A stretch of DNA of 64,000 bases from contig CAVQNQ010000003.1 in the NCBI GenBank assembly GCA_963714205.1, positions 496,001 to 560,000 on the forward strand, given 5' to 3'. Each line of letters begins with the position of its first letter. The first letter of the stretch is position 1. The notes below the pieces were generated by a model. That model had not been told where the DNA came from. It was given only the letters and a program-made list of their open reading frames with translations, and ran no database searches. Made by a program: the position numbers and the translations under genes. This DNA is from CAVQNQ01 sp963714205 (GTDB taxonomy: Bacteria > Acidobacteriota > Terriglobia > Bryobacterales > Bryobacteraceae). Shown piece after piece: positions 1-7,445 of the stretch.

Positions 1-1
1 G

Positions 2-274
2 AACCAGATCACCCAGTTCCTGGCCCGCGAGCTGGCGCCCCACCATGTTCGCGTGAACGCCATCGTGCCCGGTTTTTTCCCGGCCGAGCAGAATCGCAAG
101 CTGCTCACCCCGGAGCGCACCGCCAGTATCATGACCCACACGCCCATGGGACGATTCGGCGAGAGCTGCGAGTTGGTGGGCGCGGCGGTTTACCTGGCCG
201 CTCCCCGGGCTTCTTCATTCGTGACCGGCGCGATTTTGCGGGTCGATGGTGGATTTCTCGCCATGACTATCTGA
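2..274 (+). CDS. SDR family oxidoreductase, C-terminal part (gene starts before the window)
   Basis: The reading frame is open from the first bases and ends at a TGA at 272-274. The visible 90 residues match the C-terminal third of a classical short-chain dehydrogenase/reductase. There is an 'ELAPHHVRVNAIVPGFF' segment after the missing active-site helix, then a 'GRFGESCELVGAAVYLA' helix and a terminal 'VTGAILRVDGGF' strand. This tail is typical of 3-oxoacyl-ACP reductase/gluconate dehydrogenase-like SDRs that use NAD(P)H. The YxxxK catalytic motif and the Rossmann glycine motif lie upstream of the window, so the substrate cannot be judged. The family call is firm; the specific reaction is not. 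Confidence 0.85.
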   Translation, partial: NQITQFLARELAPHHVRVNAIVPGFFPAEQNRKLLTPERTASIMTHTPMGRFGESCELVGAAVYLAAPRASSFVTGAILRVDGGFLAMTI

Positions 275-856
275 TCCCGTGCCCCGACCACGTACTCCAG
301 TGGCCGTACCCCTGCCACAAACGTACCGAACCCGCCCAGTTTTTCTACGTAATTATCGTGGCGAGGGCCCTGAACACGGCTTCACTGCTAAGCAATTATC
401 CCGCCATTGAGCTCCAACTGATTAAAACGGCTCCATAATGAGACATTTTTGTGTGAAACTATTGACGTTACGGCGCTTGGCGTGCTTAAATCAAGCAGCT
501 TGACTGAGATCGAAAGGGCGCCGGCAGGCTGGCCGTTTCATGTTGAAGGGATGGAATTTCTCTTGACAGCGGACCGCCAATCAGTTATGAATAGTTTTAC
601 CGCGTCTGGTTTCCGTGCGCAATTTTGCGATAGTGTCTCGCGAGCACAGAAGAAGATAACTACAAAAAACATGTGCCGCGAACGATAGCTTCAGTAAGGT
701 CCGGTGGCCGGCTTGGCGGTTCATCGGAAGTTGACTCTCCGCCCGACACGGAGAAGTTCCCTAAGGTTGACTGAACGGTTTGAGACCTAAATTTTGAGGC
801 TCAGGTTGAGAGAGAACTTCGACCGATTCAATTTCGCAATTCACAAGGAGAAGGAA
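275..856. other. Long intergenic/leader region with no convincing gene
   Basis: These 582 bases separate the SDR tail from the exported protein at 857. An ATG-less frame at 449-688 exists but looks non-coding. The stretch holds a good sigma-70-like promoter (563-591) and, in the presumed leader, a short hairpin: TCTCCG at 736-741 pairs with CGGAGA at 749-754. I recognise no known riboswitch or RNA gene. Confidence 0.5.
563..591 (+). promoter_or_regulatory. Candidate sigma-70-type promoter for the exported protein at 857
   Basis: A perfect -35 hexamer TTGACA (563-568) is followed after 17 bases by TATGAA (586-591), a 4/6 match to the -10 consensus. Initiation near 598 would give a leader of about 260 nt before the ATG at 857. 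The assignment rests on sequence match and spacing only. Confidence 0.4.
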
Positions 857-2917
857 ATGGCAGATTTTCGCAAATGGATTATTGTGCTGTTTGCTCTAAC
901 CCTGTTCGCGGGGTTGGGCATGGCGCAAAACCCAGTGTCCAACACCGCCTTGAACTGTAGCTTCAGCCAGACCGGCGCCGTTACGCCGCAGATCCGGCAG
1001 GAAAGCTACACGGATGCCGTCGGTGACATCGTCATCGGCTGCACGGGCGGTCCAACGATTCCCGCGGGCAATCAGATCCCGCAGGCCAACATCGTGGTAA
1101 CGCTGAATACGGCGGTCACGAGCCGCGTCCTCAGCACCCAGACTGGCTTCAACCTTTCCGAAGCCCTGCTGCTCATCGATGAGCCGCAATCGACTCTTCC
1201 GACGATCGTGCCTGGATGGGGATCAGCCGCGCTTCAGACTCTTTGCCCGACGCCGCTCACCGGTTGCACCGAGTATGCCGCATCTCAGTATGGTTCCATA
1301 CCCGGCATAACTGGACCTGGCCCGGGTGGGACGTCCCCGGTTGCCGTGGCGGTCAACAGCATCGGCGCCTCGACTGCCGGTTACAACGTGTTCCAGGGCG
1401 TCGTGAGCGGCTCTTCGGTAACGTTCTTCGGCGTTCCGATTCTGCCGCCCGCCACCACTGGCATTCAGCGGACCTTCCGCATCACCAATATCCGCATCAA
1501 TGCTCCGGGCGTTTCGGCCGGCACGTTTGGTGTGAACCCGGTTTACGCCAACATTTCGACCAACGGCAACACTTCTCTGCCGCTGTCCAACCCGCAGTTG
1601 ACGGTCGGCTTCGTGCTGTCGAGCCTGGCTTCCAGCGTTAGCGGCGTCGCCACCAACTTCCTGCAGTGCAATAGCGTAACGTTGGCGTCGGTGGGCACGG
1701 TCAACTTCACCGAGAAGTTCGCCACGGCGTTCAAGACCCGCGTGGTTCCGCTGACCAATACGCAATACGCCGCGCAAGGGACGAATATTCCTACTGGCGG
1801 CCTGGGTAACGGGCAGAACATTCCCGGTGGCTTGTCCAGCGCCGGCAGCAACGTCAGCCTGCTTCTCAACTCCGAGTCCGATTTCATCTTCCCGATCGGC
1901 ACGGCTACCGCCGGTCTGGCCGACTACGGCACCCGGTTGAAGGCTGTGTTCACCAATATCCCGAACGGCGTTACGCTGTACGTGACTGTCAACAACGTCC
2001 CGAACACCATCAACACCACCGTGGGCAGCACCGCTACAGCTGGCAACCAGAGCGTCACCGCATGGGCTCAATACATTCCGCTAGAGGCTGGTCCGGAAGC
2101 CCAAGCCATTACCTCGCCCGCCACCGGCACATGGGTTGCGCTCACTCCGAGTTCGACCAGCACCGCGACGGCGACTTGGGAAGTCCTCAACGCCAATCCG
2201 AACGCGATCGACGAGTTCAGCTTCGGGGTCGCGGTCTCCTATACTGCGAATACCGCGAACAACCTGCCGACTCCTCAGGCTCCCGCCTATGTATCCGGCT
2301 GGTACGCTCCGACTTCGGCCAGCGGCGCCTTCACCGACGCTGCAGGCTCGGGCGCCACGACGGGACCGATCCCGCGCTTCGTCCCATCCGCCTCTACCCC
2401 CACCGCGGTCCTCTACATCAACATCTGCCAGACCGTCCTGTTGTGGCCCTATGTCACGACCGGCCAGACCGGCAATGGATTTGATACGGGCATCGCGATC
2501 TCCAACACGACCACCGATCCGTTCGGCACGATCGCACAGAACGGAACTTGCGTACTCAACTGGTACGGCTTGAACACTCCCTATGCAGGTGGTGCTACAA
2601 GCGCGACCGCTACTCCCACATCGACCACTCCAACCGTCATGGCAGGGACAACCTGGGCCAGCATCGCTTCGGCGCTCCAGGCTGTGCCGTCCGGGAACTC
2701 CTGGACAGGCTATGTGATTGGCGTCTGCAACTTCCAGGGCGCGCATGGATATGCCGCGATCACCGATGTCGGTGTTCACAGCATTATCTCCAGCTACCTG
2801 GCGTTGGTCATGGAAGCGGGCAGCCAGTATGTGGACTCCACCGCGACTTGGCGTACGTTCTCTTTCCGCGGCACCACACCGGCTCCGATAGCCGCTGGCG
2901 AGAACTTCAGTCAGTAG
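857..2917 (+). CDS. Large exported protein of unknown function, acidobacterial type
   Basis: The product is 686 residues and begins with a clear signal peptide: charged 'MADFRKW', a hydrophobic core, and a likely cleavage after 'GLGMA'. I chose the ATG at 857 over an in-frame TTG at 794 because AAGGAG and AAGGAA motifs sit just upstream and the signal peptide then starts cleanly. The mature part is rich in Thr, Ser, Ala, Gly and Asn with few charged residues, as in secreted beta-rich proteins. The C-terminal 150 residues, with 'GFDTGIAISNTT' and a 'GYVIGVCNFQGAHGYAAI'-like stretch, resemble a region I associate with recurrent exported proteins of acidobacteria. There are no catalytic motifs. 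A strong terminator follows directly, so it is probably monocistronic. The function is unknown. Confidence 0.85.
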   Translation: MADFRKWIIVLFALTLFAGLGMAQNPVSNTALNCSFSQTGAVTPQIRQESYTDAVGDIVIGCTGGPTIPAGNQIPQANIVVTLNTAVTSRVLSTQTGFNLSEALLLIDEPQSTLPTIVPGWGSAALQTLCPTPLTGCTEYAASQYGSIPGITGPGPGGTSPVAVAVNSIGASTAGYNVFQGVVSGSSVTFFGVPILPPATTGIQRTFRITNIRINAPGVSAGTFGVNPVYANISTNGNTSLPLSNPQLTVGFVLSSLASSVSGVATNFLQCNSVTLASVGTVNFTEKFATAFKTRVVPLTNTQYAAQGTNIPTGGLGNGQNIPGGLSSAGSNVSLLLNSESDFIFPIGTATAGLADYGTRLKAVFTNIPNGVTLYVTVNNVPNTINTTVGSTATAGNQSVTAWAQYIPLEAGPEAQAITSPATGTWVALTPSSTSTATATWEVLNANPNAIDEFSFGVAVSYTANTANNLPTPQAPAYVSGWYAPTSASGAFTDAAGSGATTGPIPRFVPSASTPTAVLYINICQTVLLWPYVTTGQTGNGFDTGIAISNTTTDPFGTIAQNGTCVLNWYGLNTPYAGGATSATATPTSTTPTVMAGTTWASIASALQAVPSGNSWTGYVIGVCNFQGAHGYAAITDVGVHSIISSYLALVMEAGSQYVDSTATWRTFSFRGTTPAPIAAGENFSQ

Positions 2918-2940
2918 CTCGGGTCTTAGAATCGCTTCGA

Positions 2941-2970
2941 GAGGGGAGCTTCGGCTCCCCTCTTTTTTTT
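2941..2970 (+). terminator. Intrinsic terminator with UUCG tetraloop
   Basis: A perfect 9-bp stem (GAGGGGAGC at 2941-2949, GCTCCCCTC at 2954-2962) closes a TTCG loop and is followed at once by eight T residues (2963-2970). It lies 23 bases after the stop codon of the exported protein and separates it from the gene at 3059. Confidence 0.95.
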
Positions 2971-3058
2971 GCGCACAACCTTGCGAGAGATGATAAACTA
3001 CAAGTCTCTCCGCGTCCTTCCAATCCAAATGTGTTCCTAGGAACTGAGGAGGTTTTCC

Positions 3059-5305
3059 TTGTCAAGATTCAGGCTTCTTACCGTAGCTGGCCTGCTCGCC
3101 GTCGCGTTCTCGATTACCGGATTCGCCCAGACGGTAGCCAATCTTTCGGTTGTGTCGGGCGACGGCCAGGTGATCTGCTCCGGATGCGTGGGATCCACCT
3201 TCGGAAATTTCGAACCGCTGACGGTGAAAGCCACCGACGCCAACGGCAATCCGGTCGCCGGAGCGACGATCACCTGGACCGTGGTCTCCGGCACTGTGTA
3301 TATCGCTTCCACCACAACTACGGCCGCTGATGGCACTTCCAGCAACCAGCCTGAGCCCAGCGGGACCGGCGGCAGCGGGCTGTCTTACCTTCAGAGTTCG
3401 ATCATCGCCTCGGCGGGAACGCCGTCGGTCACTTTTACCGTGACCCAGGCCATCCCCTCGACGACGTTCCCGGTGGGTGTTCCCTCGATTTCCGTAACCT
3501 CGCCCACCTACGGAGGCCAGCCGCTCTATCTTGCGGGTTCGATCACCGGCCAGTCCGGGACGAGTGGCACGACTCCCATTATCCTCACCGTCACGAGTTC
3601 GAGCTTCACGGGAAGCGCGGGCGTACCCGGTGTGTCGATGCGCCTGATAAACGCGAGCCCGAATCCCACCTCCACCATCGCCTGCGCGGGTCAGGCCGGC
3701 GCGGACCCCGGGTCGGTCCTTACAGACTATACCGGCACGGCGACATGCACGCCCGTTTTTGGAGGCGCGGCCGGGACCGGATACTACTACGTCCTGGTGG
3801 GCGGCGTGAACCAGATCCAGTCGAATACCACCCCCGGACCGGCCGGACATGAAGGCGGCTTTGACGAATTCGGCGCTTTCGGCAATCCGCTGCAGTTCAC
3901 TGTGACCGCGGCGGCGACTCCGGGTATGATCCAGATCGTCAGCGGCAACAGCCAGAGCGCCACTCCGGGCCAGGCCCTGGCAGCGGCCCTGGTTGCCAAA
4001 GTGGCGGATGCCTCTGGCAATCCCCTCTCGGGACAGGCCGTCACCTTCACGGTGTCGCCCTCCACAGCCGGGACGGTGTCGCCCTCCACGGCCACTTCCG
4101 GCAGCAACGGCTTGGTCTCCACCATCCTGACGCTCTCCAGTTCCGCCGTGGGAAGCGTTCAAGTCACGGTGGCGCTCACCGCGAACACCGCGATTTCGAC
4201 GGCCTTCAGCGAAACCGCCAATGTTCAGATCAGCGGACTCCAGAAGAACTCCGGCGATCAGCAGAGCGCCATCACCGGCGCGGCCTTCGCCCAGCCCCTG
4301 GTTGTGACGGTGAGCGGCAGCAACGGCCAGCCATTGGCGAACTACCCCGTGCAATTCGCGGTGACGGCGGGCTCTGCCACGCTCTCGGCTGCCAGCGTAA
4401 CTACCAACAGCAGCGGCCAGGCGCAAGTCAACGTGACGGCGGGAGCTACCGCCGGCAGCGTGACCGTCACGGCCACCGCCGGAAGTTACACCCAGACCTT
4501 CACGCTCACCGTAACACCGCCTGGTCCGGTGGTCACCGCCTCCAGCTTCTATAATGCCGCTGGCTTCCAGCAAGGGTCGCTTTCACCGTGCGGCCTGGCG
4601 GCCATCATTGCGCCCGGCATCGCCCCAGGCATCCAGGGAATCACGGGCAGCCAGATCGTTGGAGCGCTGCCCACGCAAATCGCGCTGGGGACGGCGGGAA
4701 CGGTGGTCAGCGCATCCTTCGCTGGAACCCTGGCTCCCATTTATAGCGCCTCGAACGTAAACGGCCAGCAGCAGTTGACCGTCCAGGTTCCCTGCCAGGT
4801 CACGCCGGGCTCAAGCGTTCCCGTGACCGTCAATGTGGGCGGCGCCAGCGTAACCGTGAATGTGACGGTGCAGCCGGCCAGCCCGGGCATCTTTACAGCG
4901 CCCATGCCGGCCGATAGCGTCGTGCGTGCGGTCGCGGTCCGGCCGGATGGCAGCTACGTCACCACGCTCAACCCGGCGCGCATAGGCGAAATCATTCGAA
5001 TCTATGCCACCGGCTTGGGGACCACCAGTCCGGCTCTGGTGACCGGTGGCGTCCCACCGCTGGGCGCGGAAGCTCTGGCCCAGGGGCACGTAATCGTCGG
5101 TTACGGCAATTCTTCAGGTGGCGGCGGCGGGGTGACCGCCATTTCGGCTATCGCGCTGGAGGGCACCACCGGCGTCTTCGAGGTTCAGTTCCAGGTGCCC
5201 GCCGATGCGGCTACCGGGAGCAACGTAGCCCTCTCGATGGGCGTGATACCCGTCGGCAGCGGCACCCTGTACTTCAGCAACACGACCAAAATACCCTTGC
5301 AGTAG
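3059..5305 (+). CDS. Exported Ig-like (Big-1 type) repeat protein with Solibacter C-terminal domain
   Basis: The product is 748 residues. The TTG start at 3059 is supported by GAGGAGG at 3046-3052 and by a signal peptide that starts immediately (predicted cleavage near 'ITGFA'). At least three invasin/Big-1-like beta-sandwich repeats are visible. One is near residues 30-120 ('KATDANGNPVAGATITWTV'), one near 287-370 ('VADASGNPLSGQAVTFTV') and one near 395-488 ('SGSNGQPLANYPVQFAV'). The last 250 residues, from 'VVTASSFYNAAGF' through 'IYATGLGTTSPAL' to the end, match the TIGR03437-type domain common in Solibacter-like acidobacteria. The likely role is a cell-surface or secreted adhesion/structural protein. 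A 24-bp in-frame duplication lies within the second repeat (4051-4089). The ligand is unknown. Confidence 0.9.
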   Translation: MSRFRLLTVAGLLAVAFSITGFAQTVANLSVVSGDGQVICSGCVGSTFGNFEPLTVKATDANGNPVAGATITWTVVSGTVYIASTTTTAADGTSSNQPEPSGTGGSGLSYLQSSIIASAGTPSVTFTVTQAIPSTTFPVGVPSISVTSPTYGGQPLYLAGSITGQSGTSGTTPIILTVTSSSFTGSAGVPGVSMRLINASPNPTSTIACAGQAGADPGSVLTDYTGTATCTPVFGGAAGTGYYYVLVGGVNQIQSNTTPGPAGHEGGFDEFGAFGNPLQFTVTAAATPGMIQIVSGNSQSATPGQALAAALVAKVADASGNPLSGQAVTFTVSPSTAGTVSPSTATSGSNGLVSTILTLSSSAVGSVQVTVALTANTAISTAFSETANVQISGLQKNSGDQQSAITGAAFAQPLVVTVSGSNGQPLANYPVQFAVTAGSATLSAASVTTNSSGQAQVNVTAGATAGSVTVTATAGSYTQTFTLTVTPPGPVVTASSFYNAAGFQQGSLSPCGLAAIIAPGIAPGIQGITGSQIVGALPTQIALGTAGTVVSASFAGTLAPIYSASNVNGQQQLTVQVPCQVTPGSSVPVTVNVGGASVTVNVTVQPASPGIFTAPMPADSVVRAVAVRPDGSYVTTLNPARIGEIIRIYATGLGTTSPALVTGGVPPLGAEALAQGHVIVGYGNSSGGGGGVTAISAIALEGTTGVFEVQFQVPADAATGSNVALSMGVIPVGSGTLYFSNTTKIPLQ
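4051..4089 (+). repeat. Short in-frame tandem duplication in the Ig-like repeat gene
   Basis: The 15-mer GGTGTCGCCCTCCAC occurs at 4051-4065 and again at 4075-4089, a 24-base (eight-codon) period. It gives the peptide repeat 'TVSPSTAG/TVSPSTAT'. Slippage in a loop of the second Ig-like domain would explain it. Confidence 0.7.
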
Positions 5306-5313
5306 ATCCCTCT

Positions 5314-5343
5314 AAGGGGCTGGGGAAATTCCTTAGCCCCTTT
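5314..5343 (+). terminator. Stem-loop terminator after the Ig-like repeat gene
   Basis: Eight bases AAGGGGCT (5314-5321) pair with AGCCCCTT (5335-5342). The stem extends inward through GGGGA/TCCTT with two G-T pairs, leaving an AAT loop. It begins 9 bases after the stop codon at 5305. The T tract after it is short, so termination may be weaker than at 2941. Confidence 0.7.
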
Positions 5344-5553
5344 CCTCAGATTCGCCTTATATTCGCCTTACATCAATATGTAGTGGCGTACCCTAATAAC
5401 TGCCGAACGTGTTGTGGTTCGATACCTCAAGTTAACCCCGTACGAATCAATAGCTTCCCCAAAAAAACTCTTGATTACCCTACGAACGTTATGCCACTAT
5501 TAGTTGTGTGTGGATAAGATTTGGATCTTTTCCGGTCTCGATAGGGTACTAAA

Positions 5554-6036
5554 GTGGGAAGCGCTCAAGAGCATTTGACGGTCGAACCTCCCCGGGGCAT
5601 GTTCAACGGCCGCCTTGACGACAAGGGCCGCATGAAACTTGCAGCCGCGCTCGTGCAGTACTTTGGCTCCCTTCCCGAAAAAAAGCTCTTCGTGACCAGC
5701 CTGGACCGACACACAGCGCAAATATACCCCATTTCGGTCTGGCGGTCCAATGAACAGCTCTTCGAGGAGCATCGCGAGGATTCCCAGATTGTCCGGAAAA
5801 TCTCTTTCAATGCGGCGGACCTGGGATCCGAGACCGAAGTGGATTCCCAGGGGCGCCTGCTGTTTTCCCCCGACCTGCGGCGCGTGCTGGGCCTCGAGAA
5901 CCAGACCCTGCACCTCTACAAGCGCCGGAAACATATCGAGGTCCTGAGCGAGAAGCAATATGAGGACCTCAAGAGCGAGGCCGCCGATACCACGCCCGAT
6001 GAAGTGGCCAAACTGGAAACTGCGGGGATGAACTGA
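5554..6036 (+). CDS. mraZ: Transcriptional regulator MraZ, first gene of the dcw cluster
   Basis: The product is 160 residues of the MraZ/AbrB-like family, a DNA-binding protein that usually autoregulates the division/cell-wall operon. The two family hallmark motifs are present: 'GRLDDKGRMKL' (about residues 19-29) and 'TEVDSQGRLLF' (about 91-101). The GTG at 5554 precedes a short N-terminal extension ('MGSAQEHLTVEPPR') before the conserved 'GMFNGRLD'. An internal ATG at residue 16 is the alternative start. The gene lies 6 bases before rsmH, in the canonical position. I could not identify clear TGGG-type MraZ operator repeats upstream. The C-terminal tail ('AADTTPDEVAKLETAG') is probably flexible. 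Confidence 0.95.
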   Translation: MGSAQEHLTVEPPRGMFNGRLDDKGRMKLAAALVQYFGSLPEKKLFVTSLDRHTAQIYPISVWRSNEQLFEEHREDSQIVRKISFNAADLGSETEVDSQGRLLFSPDLRRVLGLENQTLHLYKRRKHIEVLSEKQYEDLKSEAADTTPDEVAKLETAGMN

Positions 6037-6042
6037 CGATGT

Positions 6043-6903
6043 ATGCATGTTCCAGTCATGACCGCGGAAGTTCTGGAGCTGCTGGCGCCTCGCCCCGATG
6101 GAATCTATATCGATGCCACTGCGGGATTGGGCGGTCATTCCGCGGAAATCGCCCGCCGGCTCACCACCGGCCGGCTGCTGGCCAACGACCGGGACGCCCA
6201 GTCGCTGGAGATGGCGCGACGCAACCTGGCCGAGTGGATGCCGCGCATACGCTTCCACCATGGAGCCTTCAGCCAACTGGCCGGAGCGGCGCGGAGTTTA
6301 GGGTTTGGGAAAGTGGATGGTCTGCTGGCGGATCTGGGTGTGAGCCGGTACCAGCTCACGGCGCCGGAGAGAGGGTTTTCTCTGGGGATGGATGGACCGC
6401 TCGACATGCGCATGGACCAAAGCCAGGGCATGACGGCGGCCGAACTCGTCAACCATACCGCCGAAAAGGCTCTCGCCGACCTGATATTTCAGTACGGCGA
6501 AGAAAGGAGGGCGCGGAAAGTAGCCAGAGCAATCGTTCGGGCACGGCCCATACGGAGCACACTACATCTGGCCGATGTGGTGGAGCGGGCCGTGCCCAGG
6601 ACGGGCCGTTTGCATCCAGCCACCAAAACTTTTATGGCCCTGCGAATGGCGGTCAACGACGAGCCGGGCGAATTGGACGCGTTGCTGGAGACCGGTCCCG
6701 AGCTGCTCGAAAGCGGCGGGCGCATGGTCGTCATCAGCTTCATGTCCATCGACGACCGGAAGGTTAAGGAGAAGTTCAGGGCGTTGGGCCGCGAGGCGCG
6801 TGCCAGAATTTTGACCAAGCACCCGCTCCCGCCGGGCGATGAAGAGGTTGCCCGGAACCCCGCGTCACGCAGCGCCAAGCTGCGCGGGATTGAAAAGAGC
6901 TAG
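6043..6903 (+). CDS. rsmH: 16S rRNA (cytosine-1402-N4)-methyltransferase RsmH (MraW)
   Basis: The product is 286 residues, slightly shorter than the usual 300-315. It methylates N4 of C1402 in 16S rRNA using S-adenosylmethionine. The SAM-binding motif 'IDATAGLGGHSAEIA' (about residues 23-37) is followed by 'GLLADLGVSRYQL' and 'PLDMRMDQSQGM', then the typical 'FMALRMAVNDE' helix. The C-terminal 'ILTKHPLPPGDEE' and 'NPASRSAKLRGIE' signature is intact. The ATG at 6043 gives the family start 'MHVPVMTAEVLE'. A different-frame ATG at 6039 is not used. rsmH regularly follows mraZ. Confidence 0.97.
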   Translation: MHVPVMTAEVLELLAPRPDGIYIDATAGLGGHSAEIARRLTTGRLLANDRDAQSLEMARRNLAEWMPRIRFHHGAFSQLAGAARSLGFGKVDGLLADLGVSRYQLTAPERGFSLGMDGPLDMRMDQSQGMTAAELVNHTAEKALADLIFQYGEERRARKVARAIVRARPIRSTLHLADVVERAVPRTGRLHPATKTFMALRMAVNDEPGELDALLETGPELLESGGRMVVISFMSIDDRKVKEKFRALGREARARILTKHPLPPGDEEVARNPASRSAKLRGIEKS

Positions 6904-6921
6904 AGAGATAAAGGATACACG

Positions 6922-7410
6922 ATGGCCACCATGCCGGCATTCTTGAAAAGGACTCCTGCGCGAGGTTCGGGGCAGCAGCCTCCGGCCGATCCTCCCGATC
7001 CCCCGCGCGCGCGGCGTGATCCGTTCCAGCTGCGGCCCCTTCCACAAGAAGACGTCTACTTCTATTGCAAGAAAATCGATAACTCGCGCCTGGTGCGCGA
7101 GGCCGATCCGCGTACCCGCGGCGCCACATGGTCCGTGGCCGGGGCGTGCTTCTCCCTGCTGGCAATCCTGGCCCTGGCGCAGATTCCCAACGTGCTGACC
7201 ACGCTGGCGGGCTACAAGCTCGAAACCTTGCGCACCGAGGAGCGCCGTTACCTGGACGAGCGCCGCACCCTCGAATTGCAGGAGGCCACCCTGCTCAGTC
7301 CCGAGCGCCTGGAGAAACTGGCCCAGGAGCAGAATCTCGTGACGCCCTCCTCCCGCCAGGTGATCCACCTGGATAGCCGGCCGGACGGCGCCGTGGCCAT
7401 GGTCCATTAG
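6922..7410 (+). CDS. ftsL: Cell division protein FtsL-like
   Basis: The product is 162 residues. A proline-rich cytoplasmic N-terminus (about 1-70) precedes one transmembrane segment near 71-92 ('VAGACFSLLAILALAQIPNV'). A periplasmic coiled-coil-prone region follows ('YKLETLRTEERRYLDERRTLELQEA'-like, described in parts), ending in the FtsL-typical 'LLSPERLEKLAQEQNLVTPS'. Position between rsmH and ftsI and this topology support FtsL, the bitopic partner of FtsQ/DivIB and FtsB that activates FtsWI. Sequence conservation in this family is low, so synteny carries much of the call. AAGGA precedes the ATG at 6922. The cytoplasmic tail is longer than in E. coli. Confidence 0.85.
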   Translation: MATMPAFLKRTPARGSGQQPPADPPDPPRARRDPFQLRPLPQEDVYFYCKKIDNSRLVREADPRTRGATWSVAGACFSLLAILALAQIPNVLTTLAGYKLETLRTEERRYLDERRTLELQEATLLSPERLEKLAQEQNLVTPSSRQVIHLDSRPDGAVAMVH

Positions 7411-7445
7411 AGAAACGGGGGGCGTGATCCGTCACGCGGAGCAGC

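Noticed and set aside
449..688. 79-residue frame before the first exported protein
   Set aside because: It starts with GTG without a ribosome-binding site, overlaps the candidate promoter at 563-591 and has no recognisable protein character.
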